64,000 bases of DNA from Tetracentron sinense (Eukaryota > Streptophyta > Magnoliopsida > Trochodendrales > Trochodendraceae), in contig CM026574.1 in NCBI GenBank assembly GCA_015143295.1, positions 7,690,938 to 7,754,937 of the forward strand. The letters are read 5' to 3'. A model generated the notes under the pieces. The model worked only from the letters and a program-made list of their open reading frames with translations. It had not been told where the DNA came from and made no database searches. The first letter of the stretch is position 1. Each line of letters begins with the position of its first letter. The translations under genes and the position numbers were made by a program. This document shows positions 45,433-55,756 of the stretch, piece by piece.

Positions 45433-45440
45433 TATAAATA
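45433..45440 (+). promoter_or_regulatory. LTR TATA box, Tat-3
   Basis: TATAAATA in GAGACCCTATAAATACCCC, directly downstream of three GC-rich palindromes. Confidence 0.7.
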
Positions 45441-45669
45441 CCCCTCCTCCCTTCCTTAAAAAATGATCCATTTTTCACTCCTCTCTCCTTGGTTTTTCGA
45501 GTTCCACTTCTGAAACACCAAATTTTTAGTTTTTTTTGGAGAATCCCTCTTTGTCCGAAAGTTCGCCGTACTTTCGGGCAGGTAATCCCTCTATCCCTAA
45601 TCTTGCTTTCAAGTTTTTTAGCTTTATTAAATTGTTTAGTTTCTAGTTTTGCTTTAATATCTAGTTTAG

Positions 45670-46085
45670 ACTGCTTGCCTGTCGAACCCCTGCCCAAATT
45701 CCAGTTCAAATATAGCCTCGCCTAGTCGAACCCCTGCCCAAATTCCAGTACAAATATAGCCTCGCCTAGTCGAACCCCTGCCTAAATTCCAGTACAAATA
45801 TAACCTCACCTAGTCGAACCCCTGCCCAAATTCAAGTTCAAAACTAGCCTCACCTAGTCGAACCCCTGCCCAAATCCCAGTTCATAGCCTCGCCTAGTCG
45901 AACCTCCGCCCAAATCCCAGTTCATAGCCTCGCCTAGTCGAACCCCTACCCAAATTCCAGTTCAAAAACTAATCTCACCTAGTCGAACCCCTGCCCAAAC
46001 CCCAGTTCAAATATAGTCTCGCCTAGTCGAACCCCTGCCCAAATTCCAGTTCAAAACTAGCCTTGTTCAAATCGAACCTCTGCCC
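45670..46085 (+). repeat. ~46-bp tandem block in Tat-3 LTR
   Basis: Eight to nine units based on CTAGTCGAACCCCTGCCCAA and TTCCAGTTCAAATATAGCC. They lie downstream of the TATA box, so they would be transcribed. Confidence 0.85.
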
Positions 46086-46395
46086 ATAAACCCTGATTAA
46101 ACCCTAGTTATACCCTGATTAAATCCCAATTAATCCTAGTTAAACCCCAGTTAACCCTAGTTAAACCCTGATCAAGCCCTAGTTAACCCCAGTTAAACCC
46201 TGATCAAGCCCTAGTTAACCCCAGTTAATCCTAGTTAAAACCTAGTTAACCCTGAGTAAACCCTAGTTAACTCTAGCTTAATCCTAGGTAAACCCTACCT
46301 AAACCCTAGGTAAACCCAAGCTTAACTCTAGGCAAACCTCAGCTTAACCCAGATCAAATCCTAGTTAAACCCTATCTACCTATTCAAACCCTTGT
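46085..46395 (+). repeat. AACCCTAGTT-type short repeats in Tat-3 LTR
   Basis: Irregular repeats of 14-30 bp (AACCCTAGTTAACCCCAGTT and TAAACCCTGATCAAGCCC). The Tat-2 LTR has comparable CCTAACCCTAGTC text on the minus strand at 32300-32390. They are not regular telomere heptamers. Confidence 0.75.
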
Positions 46396-46582
46396 CAGAG
46401 CCTCAATTCAAACCCTGTTCAAATACCCACTTCCAGGCTCCTCGGCACGAGCCTAAACTGCCCCATTGCTCCTCAGCACGAGCTTAAAAGGCCACCTCGC
46501 TCCTCAAATAGGAGCAACAACCCTCAAACCTTTCAATCCCCACAATCCAGTCCAATCAAATCAAACCATCAACTCCCATCCG

Positions 46583-46628
46583 GAACTACGTGTGGCTTGA
46601 TTCCACTAATTGTGGATACGTAGGCAAC
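46583..46628 (+). other. TACGTA-centred conserved block (Tat-3 LTR)
   Basis: GAACTACG, TGGCTTGATTCC and GGATACGTAGGCAACC in order. Confidence 0.7.
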
Positions 46629-47016
46629 CCTGATCGGGTTTAGCTCCCCCTAGGATAGAATCTCTTTCCATTTTGTACCCTGTTTTCCTCAATTCAGTTA
46701 TTTTTAACATTACATTGCTCAGCATATAGATAAAATTGCAAGCTTCTTTATGGTTTCCTTTATTTGATTCAGACTTAGGGAGTAGGTAACCATCTCCGGA
46801 TGGGGGTTTAGGGGTGCCTAACACCTTCCCCTAATTCAACTGAATCTCTTACCCTGACCTCTGATTTCCAGACTAAGCCTTATCCAACAATTTCAGGGAC
46901 CTATTTCCCTCAGAATTAGATAGGTGGTGACTCACAACTCAATTACAATTTATCACTATTCCTTATCCGGATTTATCCTGATTGGGAATGGAGGGTAAAA
47001 TTCAGGTACTCACAGC

Positions 47017-47034
47017 TGGCGACTCTGGTTTCGC
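47017..47034 (+). other. Primer binding site of Tat-3
   Basis: TGGCGACTCTGGTTTCGC starts two bases after the LTR end. This TGGCGACTC type is usual for Ogre/Tat elements, where it is attributed to tRNA-Arg. Confidence 0.75.
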
Positions 47035-49484
47035 AGACCAGTATTCAAGCCAAAATCTAAGTCTGAATCAAATACTGGAAACCACATTAGAATCTTTCAA
47101 TTTCATCTATATGTTATGTCATTCATTTTTTAATTAAAATCTCGGACATTTGTTTGCAAAACTTAGCAACATGCCTAGGGTTCCATTTTTATTCATTGCT
47201 TGATTTTGATTGATGCATTCATATTCATTGTATAATAGAATAAAAACCCTTCACCTATCTAGTTGGATCCGGTAAGCTTACAATCGAGGGATGGTTATCC
47301 CCGATGCTGGAGCCCAAAGATCTGTGGAAAGTACTGGTTGTAGACCGAGAGATGGTTATCTCCGGTAAACGCGACTGGTCTTTCCCGCTTGCACCAATCA
47401 TCCCTTTTCAGGTATGTTCAATACCGGGGAGTCGCATATACGGTCAAGTGCTCCTCAACTTTATAGTCAAAACCCCGCATATACCAGCATGAGCATGTAG
47501 ATTATAAATCACTATTTGGGCATAAACCAAGAGCCACCCATCAGGAGGGACAACTCTATCCCTATTCTGATCTTGGTTTAAGCCGCTCCCTCATTTCTGT
47601 TTAGATATAGGGATTTCCTTATCCCTATACCTAACTTATTTTGGAGCTTGTGTGAGCCCAATTTGATGTTAGATAGGTGTGAACCCTAACCCTTCTTTGT
47701 CAACTCAACACATGCGTGAGGCTAATACCCTAGATCAAACTGGTCAAGGGGCAACTAGCCAACCCACACTAAAATGGGTTGTACGGGCCCTCCTTTTGTC
47801 AGTTTTATCTTAACCCATTTGGGCTCTGGTTTCCTACAACCCAGATCAATGAAATGGACTCCTATCCACTCACCCCAATGGGTTACACACATTGAATTAG
47901 CTCACCCTGAAAATATGTTAATTCTTTCAATTCAGTTCATTCAATTTCGTTTCAAATCTCTATTCCTATCAGCATCATCCATTTTCTGAGTTTACATCTA
48001 AACTCAGGTTTCTTAGTCAAAATTTATTTTGAATAACCCGGCATCATCCATTTTTCTGAGTTTACATCTAAACTCAAGTTTTTTAGTCAAAATTTATTTT
48101 GGTTAATCCATGTCACCATCCATCTTCTGAGTTACATCTAACTCAGGTTTTTTTAGTCAAAATTTATTTTGATTAATATCCAATCCATACCAACCCATCC
48201 ATCTTCTGAGTTTACATCTAAACTCAGGCTTTTTAATCAAAATTTATTTTGGTTAATCCATGTCACCATCCATCTTCTGAGTTACATCTAACTCAGGTTT
48301 TTTTAGTTAAAATTTATTTTGATTAATATCCAATCCATACCAACCCATCCATTTTCTGAGTTACATCTAACTCAAGTTTTTTAATCAAAATTTATTTTGA
48401 TTAATCCATGTCACCATCCATCTTCTGAGTTACATCTAACTCAGGTTTTTTTAGTCAAAATTTATTTTGATTAATATCCAATCCATACCATCACCATCCA
48501 TCCTCCGAGTTACTTCTAACTCAGGTTTTTTTAAGTCAAAATTTATTTTGATTAATATCCCATCCACTTACCTACATCACCCTTATTCATCATCTGAGTT
48601 TCCATTTAACTCAAGTTTTTACCAAAACTCATTTTGGTCAATTCATATTCAATCCATTTCAATTCATTTCATCACTATTCTTTATCTAAGTTTACATCAA
48701 ACTCAGGTATTGTTTTTTTAGTCAAATTCATTTCGACTAATTCACATTCAATCCATTCCATTCAAATGTATTCTTATTTGTTTCTATCAAGATTCAAATT
48801 CATTTGTTGGCATCATCATTCATCATGTTATTTTGAGCGTAACTCAGTCATTTCTTTCAAAATTTAAATTCAATTTCATTATGCTTAAATTCAATTCATC
48901 ATGTGCATATCTTGATCGCATCATCAGGCATTCGGTCTAGTTAAAGTCTGGTCCATCTGCATGCATTATCACATTGGCAACAGATCCTTCAAATTTGGGT
49001 AATTTCTTCAAGCCGCAGGTATTCCCCTGGCTATGAACTAGCAATGCTAGCAACTATTCCCAGAAAAAAAAATGCCCTAGATCACAGATTCAAGGGGCAT
49101 ATCATGGTTGCTTGATTTTGTTACCCCTTTATTGAAAAATCAGTAATGGGATCCGGCCCAAGCACACAACACTTAGCATCCATATCTTCATCATTGTATA
49201 AACAGAATGTTGTTCATTTGCATGAAGGGTCCATCAACGTGTCTTGAAGCACATCTTGGGCATGATCATCATCATCCTGTATATCACCATCTCACATTTG
49301 TTTGCATGCTCTCGTCATCTTCTATGTCATGCATGTCATGTATCATCCTTTAAGTTATCATGTCATCATTTACACCATCATTTCATCTTTTGAGTCTCAT
49401 GTCTAGCGTTAACTCGCTCTATGTTCTCAGTTCTTATCCTTCCCGAGTGGCAAATTGAGAGACAATCTCATCAAGACCGTCTGA
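47035..49484 (+). other. Tat-3 leader
   Basis: About 2.4 kb without a recognisable gene, from PBS to gag. Apart from the tandem block at 47975-48740 it shows CATCATCATT-type simple sequence at 49260-49390. Confidence 0.55.
47975..48740 (+). repeat. Tandem block in Tat-3 leader
   Basis: About ten units of 65-90 bp based on TTCTGAGTTACATCTAACTC and TTAGTCAAAATTTATTTTG, followed by ATTAATATCCAATCC. Each unit has a small inverted repeat CTGAGTT/AACTCAG. Confidence 0.8.
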
Positions 49485-50110
49485 AAAATGGAGTAAGACA
49501 AAGCATCAAAAGATCAAGAGAAAATCACAGAAATCCTCCATAGGAATGTTCAGGACATCCAGTTCACCATGCAAAGTGTCATCCATTCTCTCGACAGGCT
49601 TACAACGGCACTTGAGCAAATCCAAAATCATCCTCGAACCGTTCAACCAGTCATCCAAAGCCAAAACTGCATTTCACGCCAGGTTAGGGCACCATCCAGA
49701 AAGTTTACCCCATTACCCTACAAGCAATGCCAGTTTTTACCATTCCTCATACAGAGTGGACTGGTCAAACCTCGAGATCCTACACCACCACCAGCCAATC
49801 CGTCACACAATTTTCACATGGACCAATACTGCGCATTCCATCAAGGGCCCGGACATTGCACTGACCAATGCTTTACCCTAAAGCACGCAGTCTAGGATTT
49901 AATCGACCAGGGCGATATCCAAATCGGACCTGGTAATGTCTTTGCAGCTGGATACTCCTTTTACTAAGACAGGCCCATCCATCCAAACCAATGAGCCGCT
50001 CTGTGTCATTCGAGCTTCTAAGGCAGAAGAGATGATTACAGCATCACCAGGAAGCTTGCTATTATGAGATTGATTAGACCATGTTTCAAACTTCGTCTGT
50101 TCAAATTTTT
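49485..50110 (+). pseudogene. Shortened gag, Tat-3
   Basis: Starts near an ATG at 49486 with a stop two codons later, then reads EILHRNVQDIQFTMQSVIHS LDRLTTALEQIQ-type helix and continues open to 49895 (108 codons from 49569). The zinc knuckle is YCAFHQGPGHCTDQC, followed by FTLKHAV, a stop and DLIDQGDIQIGPGN. The capsid core that lies between these parts in Tat-2 (AALTWW and neighbours) is missing, so this is an internal deletion. After 49970 only non-coding sequence follows. The zinc motif is very close to that of Tat-2. Confidence 0.75.
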
Positions 50111-50164
50111 TTTTGTTTTTTGTTGGCCCTAGTGGTCAAGGAAGTCTGTAAAAATTCTCTTTTT

Positions 50165-52595
50165 TGTCACGCCCCAAAATACCCCCTAGGAGTTTAGGGA
50201 TACTTTAGGTGGACTAAACAAACCTGCCAAACCATCCTGTGATGAACAAGATAAATAAGGTATTAAACAATGATAATCAGAGCGCGGAAGCTAAACATAA
50301 TTTGCGGAAGCGAAAACTAAAATTTTCTTTTCTTTATAATGATCCAAAATGTAGTATTCCAAGTTAACATAAATACAAAAGACGTCTAAGTCTAAGGTGG
50401 ACAGGCCCACCTAACAAAATACAAAAGACAAAATACAACTCTGTCTCGCTCAATAGTCATCCCCGTGGGGCCAATGGTCTAAGTCTCTCGCCTCAGCCTG
50501 AGGCTCGACTACTAGATCCTCATAAGGTTCCTCCTCGCCATAGTCCTCCTCTATCCAAGGACCCGGATCACAAATGTCGAGAGGGACTGGGGTACCTGCC
50601 GACATGAAAGTACGGTTGAGCATGGAATACTCAGCGAGTATAAGCCCCTAACTAACAATGGTAATAACGAACAACATCATATACAAGAAATGGGAGGAGT
50701 ATAGTTCATAATCATTTCTAGCAACCTCATACATAAACATTTGATCAAGTCATAATTATTATGAAACTAAAACATATCTATGCATCATACAATTCCTCTT
50801 TGAGTTGTCCTTTTAATATTTCTTATGAGCCAGAGGTTAGCACCTGCATATCCCTGGGCTACCAACCTCCTTGACAGTACAATACCTTTCTTATGAGCCA
50901 GGGGTTAGCACCCGCACATCCCTGGGCTACCAACCCCCTTGACAGTACAATACACTTCTTATGAGCCAGAGGCTAGCACCCGCACATCCCTGGGCTACCA
51001 GCCTCCTTGACAGTACGATACCTTACTTATGAGCCAGAGGTTAGCGCCCTTAACCGGGGCTACCAACCTCCTTGACAATACCATTTCCTTTCTTATGGGC
51101 CAGAGGTTCGGACCCTTAACCGGGGCTACCAACCTCCTTGACAATACCATTTCCTTTCTTATGAGCCAGAGGTTAGCACCCTTAACCGGGGCTACCAACC
51201 TCCTTGACAGTGCAACATTTTCGAGTCCTTTCTTATGAGCCAGGGGTTAGCACCCGCACGATCCCTGGGCTACCAACCCCCTTGACAATGCAATACGTTT
51301 CTTATGAGCCAGAGGTTAGCACCCGCATAATCCTGGGCTACCAACCTCGTTGACAATATCCTCCATCTACATATGTGCTCGTGCATAGCAATCGTGAAAT
51401 TATGATGACATATAGCATTTTAAAAATTCCCCAACTCACATGAAAATTTAAGAAGCGAAATAAACACATGCATACAACTTGCCAAATGGGGAACATTTAT
51501 GTGACTCATGCTTTCAAATCTTAGTTTATTCATGCATTCTATCAAACATGTAGTATTCAACCTTTTTTACCTTTAGTTATTTCATATTTTCTCATTCGAA
51601 CATTTCATCAAACACTTGGGGTGTGTTCATTATGCGTAATATGCCCTTCCACCATTTTTCCATCATTCAATACATCACAACATGGCATCCAATCGCCTCC
51701 ACTCCTCATCCATTCATACATTCCACCCTTTGTTTGTATTATCTTGTTTATGTTTTAGGGATTTAGCATATACCAACACAAGGGAGCAATGAGGAAGATC
51801 CAACACATATTTGCTTAGAAAAATCCTAGGTTATTACCAAAGTAACTAGGAAGAGTGTACTAACCTTGAAAAGGGAAAGAAAATCCTTGAGGATGATGTA
51901 GAAACGCTGCCCTAACTTGGAAGAGGTACTCCACACAAGCTTGAGGTTGGATTTGGAGAATCCAAGCCTTGAACTTGAAGCAAATCCAAGTTTGAGGACG
52001 ACCTAGGATGGTCCACCCCTTTGATTTCTTCCTCAATGGAAACCCTAGGTCAAAACCCTCTTCTTCTCACTCTCTAGCTCTCAAAATGTCTAAGGGTTGT
52101 GAATGAGGGCTCAAAGGGTCGAGCAAACCCTTATGGGTAAGGGTTTAACACCCAAAAGATGAAAACGCCCTTACTGAAATTTCTGCAAAAACGCGAAGAC
52201 CGAGCGATCGGTGGTTATGACCGATCGATCGGTTGCCTACCGAGCGATCGGTGTTTATGACCGATCGACCGGTCAAAAACTCACTCTCTGGAAAATTTCC
52301 CCATACAAAATTTCTGACCGTGCGATAGCTACCGATCGATCGGTTATGGACCGATCGATCGCTGACTGGACCGAGCAATCGGTGCTCTGTATGTTTGGAC
52401 TGTTTTGACCATATCTTTTGACTCGCTCGTCGGATTTCGACGATTCAACTTGCGTTGGATCCGTCTTTCGAAAACGAACATTTCTGATGTTTCAGAATTT
52501 CCGATTTCTCCCTTATTTATTAATTAGACTATAAAAATGGCCAATTAGCTATGAAGGTGCTATTCATTAAGAATGAAAAAGTCCGGGATGCTACA
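50165..52595 (-). mobile_element. Solo LTR D (chromovirus, Tekay-like)
   Basis: Flanked by TTTTT on both sides (50160-50164 and 52596-52600). On the minus strand it runs TGTAGCATCCCGGAC...GGGGCGTGACA, a perfect TG...CA pair, 2431 bp. It contains a palindrome cluster (CCGATCGATCGGT type) at 52197-52383, an eightfold tandem block at 50810-51360 and the conserved GCTCAAC (50621-50615) with GTCGGCAGGT (50603-50594) motif. No internal sequence remains. Its clean ends suggest it is younger than the other LTRs here. Confidence 0.88.
50810..51360 (-). repeat. ~67-bp tandem block inside solo LTR D
   Basis: Eight units with the plus-strand words CTTATGAGCCAGAGGTTAGC, CCCTGGGCTACCAACC and CTCCTTGACAGTAC. 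Two subfamilies differ (CACATCCCTGGG against TTAACCGGGG). Confidence 0.9.
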
Positions 52596-54779
52596 TTTTT
52601 AAAGTCAAGCCTTGTATAATCCTTTTTTATAAAATGGTACTCTTTTTTTTAAGCATGACTCAACCTTTTTACAAAATGTCCAAAAAAGGTTCATGATAGT
52701 ATAACCTAAATCTTCTCAGAAAGAGTTAGTGATCTGAAGCAAAAAAAAAAAAAAAGAGTTTCATGTTAACTAAGCTTGTTAGTCTAATGAGGGATTGCCC
52801 AAACATTCACCAAGCCATCCACTTCAATTTCATAGTACCCAGGGGCAACATATGTCAATGAGCAAGAAAAAGGGACCTCCCGAAAGGAGACCCTCGACCT
52901 CGCCGAGCCAAACCAAGTAAGAGAAAACTCAATAATGACCCTAAGCATGCAAAGATTAGCATCTTGTTGAGCCAAGTGTTGAGGCTGCACGAACACTACC
53001 TGCAGTATGCTTGCATGATCTCTTGAAGCACTCAATCCACTCCCTCAAGTTCAAGCTTCCAATCGTCAATACATGCAGAGCATTCATTAAGCAGATCAGG
53101 GCATCATCAGGATAGACATCTTGCAGTCTAAGACATGGGCAATGCCACTATTTGAAGCTTGATCATTCACGCACTGAAGAAATATGATACAACACGAGAG
53201 GTCAAGCTATCGAACCATAGATGCTTGTATAAACAAAATCAGAGGAAGCAAAGCAGATTCCAGTACATCTCAGACAATTGAGCTGCCACATCAGCCAAGG
53301 CCACAAGTCAGAGCATAGAAGAATATGATCACATCATTACACAAGAATCATCGACTTATTCAATACCAGGGGCAAAATATGTCCAGCTTTGAAGGCCCAT
53401 GCGGTTGGTCAAAGATTCTCTTAATATTATTTGACTCAGCTGTATGGATGACGAAGACCTCCCAGAACCCGTCAGCATAGATCAGAACAGAGAAGCACCA
53501 TGCTCAATATCTTGTCAGGAAACTGCCTGTACTCTTAGTCACTTTGGGAAATGAAAGAAGGCCATATTTGGCACACCATTCCTCCTTATTTATAACCCAT
53601 CAAATTCATGAAGACCTCTAGTTAGCCCTTTGAGCCGAATAGCCTTTTCATCACTACACTTTCATACCGGGACACCCTGTGCAAAAGTTTTTACAAAACC
53701 TGAACTACGTCATGACCTGATCCTAAAAAGGGTACGTAGGCAGCCTGAAAAACAGGCGCGGTCAAATCAATCAGCTTTCTTGAGCAAACTAAAGTGTCTC
53801 AAGAAGAAAAATTAGTCCAAAGTCAACTGGAAAGGGAAAGGCAAAATTCAAAGTTCAAAAAAAAAAAAAAAATCAAAAGAGACAAAAAGCCAAAGAGAAA
53901 ATCTCAAAGAAATGCTCAAGAAAGTTCAAAGGCAGAAAGGGTGTCCCAAATCTTCGACCCCCTAGCCTACGTTTCATCCTATCCCAAGTCCTCTTAGATC
54001 CCTCAGAGATTAAGAGTACTAGCAGATTAACAGACAAGTATCCAACAGCTGTATCAAATCCACCAAGCAATGACAGGAGAGGACAGTTTGACTCAGAAAA
54101 TCGCAGGCCCAGTGAAAACCAAAAATGGCGCTGTGGCGAAAAAATTATGCGAGCCCAGCCCTGATGTTGTTATCAGGGGCAAAAAAGGGAACAAGTAAAT
54201 CAACTTTGCAGGCATGAGTGAAAATCGGAAACGGCCTCATTGCGCAAAAATTATGCGATCCCCAGACTTGGTCATTCCAAGGGTAAAAAAGGGAAAAGTT
54301 GAACTCCGGTAACAGGATCCTGACAACGGTTATCCTAGATCCCCGACACATATCTGCAAGCAACTCAGACTGAAGAACTCAATGTCGTTTGTAATCCAAA
54401 GCCCTTGGCTCCAAGCAAGACCAGATTCAGCATGCAATAAAGTCAAAATTGAGTAACTATCTTCCTTGGCTGAGCCCAGAAGATCAACATTGCTCGTTGC
54501 TATATCCTGCCCTATAGGGGCAAAGCATTCGATCTTCAGTAAGGGCAAAGCCCCTCACAAACCAACAAACAAAAGAAATCACTTATTTTAGAAAACTCGA
54601 AAGTCATTTGTTTTCAAAACAGTTTTATTTTAATCTGTAATTAGTATCTAATGTAGTTTATGACTTGGTCGAAATCAATCTCACTATAGCGAGCTCTCCA
54701 ACAAAATCAGGCAAAGCCAAGAATCTCAAGTCAGCAAGAAGCGAGAGCAAGACTGGATTATAGAGCGAGTCATGTTCTT
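52596..54779 (+). other. Tat-3 3' UTR, first part
   Basis: No gene recognised. The words TACCAGGGGCAAAATATGTC (about 53383) and CCCAGGGGCAACATATGTC (about 52840) recur, and GGCGAAAAAATTATGCGA-GCCC at 54136 has a diverged partner at about 54240, so an old ~105-bp duplication is present. A TACGTA block at 53702 and this wording are usual for Tat 3' UTRs. The antisense frame at 52784-53035 has no domain. Confidence 0.6.
53702..53745 (+). other. TACGTA-centred conserved block (Tat-3 3' UTR)
   Basis: GAACTACG, CCTGATCC and GGGTACGTAGGCAGCC in order. Confidence 0.7.
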
Positions 54780-55756
54780 CATATTCATCGCATGTCATGC
54801 ATACGCATATGTCAACTACATCGCACATTGCACATGCTTCATAAATCACACACCAACACATGCACATTCTCACCCATTCTCATTATCTCTGTAAGTCACC
54901 TCATTTGGTGCACCCCAGATACATCATGTTTTATGTGTCATTCTTTGTTAGCTACCTTCATTCGGTGCACCTCAAATACATCATGTCTGATGCATTGTTC
55001 TGTGTCAGTCACCTCATTTGGTGACCCCTTGATATGTTTTATATGACACATTCACTGTGCACATACATTCACAATGTTATCTACACTATATGCTTTCACA
55101 TAGTTTGTCACACTACGCACACACATTCGCCATGTTAGCTCACTAGGCATGCACATTAAGTAGTCACACTCTGCACATACATCTACATAGATTAGTTGCA
55201 TTATGCTTACTTCCACTTAGCGGCACACTGCATAGCCACCACATGTGTTTGCACTACACACACACATTTTTCGCTCACTGCGCAAATGCATTCACAATAA
55301 TAATAACACTTAGCACACACATTCACATAGTTAACCGCACAGCATTCACAATGTTAGTTGCTCTATGCACACACATTCCACGTGGTTAACCACGCTGCAC
55401 ACACATAATCACGATGTTAGTTGTACTATTCACATACATCTGCACCGCAGACACTCACAAAATAAGTTGCACTCTATGCAGACACATCCACGTATTTGCA
55501 TTATGCACGCATATCACGCGTAACAAATTGCACACACGTCCACTAGCCAGGGGAAACAAGTGAAGCTTGATTCTCAAAACCGTAACCATTTTATTATGCA
55601 TCGTGCGCATCTCGGTTTTTCGTAAGCATTCCCAGCGCTCCGTGCGCATCCCAGCATTCCGTATGTACACCCCTGGTACCTCGAGTGCACCATTCCGGCA
55701 TTCCTGTACATTGCACAACACCTGTAAACTAAAATTTGTGCACTACTCTTTTCAAT
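54780..55756 (+). repeat. CA-rich degenerate repeats before the satellite
   Basis: Irregular units of about 45-60 bp built on CACACACATTCACAATGTTA and GTTAGCTGCACTATGCAC. It forms a transition between Tat-3 3' UTR and the 39-bp satellite. Frames on both strands are chance. Confidence 0.65.

Larger units (their letters stand above)
44761..47014 (+). repeat. 5' LTR of Tat-3
   Basis: The right end is firm: ...GGTACTCACA at 47014, two bases before the PBS. The left end is not resolved. AAAATGACCAAAATGCCCC words recur at about 44825-45020; three GCGCC-TTTTTAAA-GGCGC-type palindromes lie at about 45208, 45304 and 45392; a TATA box follows at 45433, then two tandem repeat blocks. Near its end it shares GGAGTAGGTAACCAT, GGTGCCTAACACC and AGGTGGTGACTCACAAC with the Tat-2 LTR. 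Confidence 0.65.
44761..55756 (+). mobile_element. Tat-3: plus-strand, pol-less Tat derivative
   Basis: Plus-strand element with LTR (left edge approximate), TGGCGACTC primer site, a long leader with tandem repeats, a shortened gag and a Tat-type 3' UTR. There is no protease, RT, RNase H or integrase anywhere between gag and the satellite, so it would need proteins in trans. Solo LTR D splits it at 50165-52595. No 3' LTR is reached: the 39-bp satellite starts at 55757 and continues to the window end. Confidence 0.72.

Noticed and set aside
45419-45725. Overlapping frames on both strands near the Tat-3 TATA box
   Set aside because: They cover the promoter and start of a transcribed LTR; no domain and opposite strands open together.
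46085-46395. AAACCCTA words as an interstitial telomere
   Set aside because: Units are irregular (AACCCTAGTTAACCCCAGTT) and not a run of the plant TTTAGGG heptamer; the block lies within a Tat LTR.
42889-47014. Candidate 5' LTR of Tat-2
   Set aside because: The LTR at 44761-47014 is on the opposite strand with its own PBS reading right, and the LTR at 42889-44089 has a different start and its own polypurine tract. Neither fits Tat-2.
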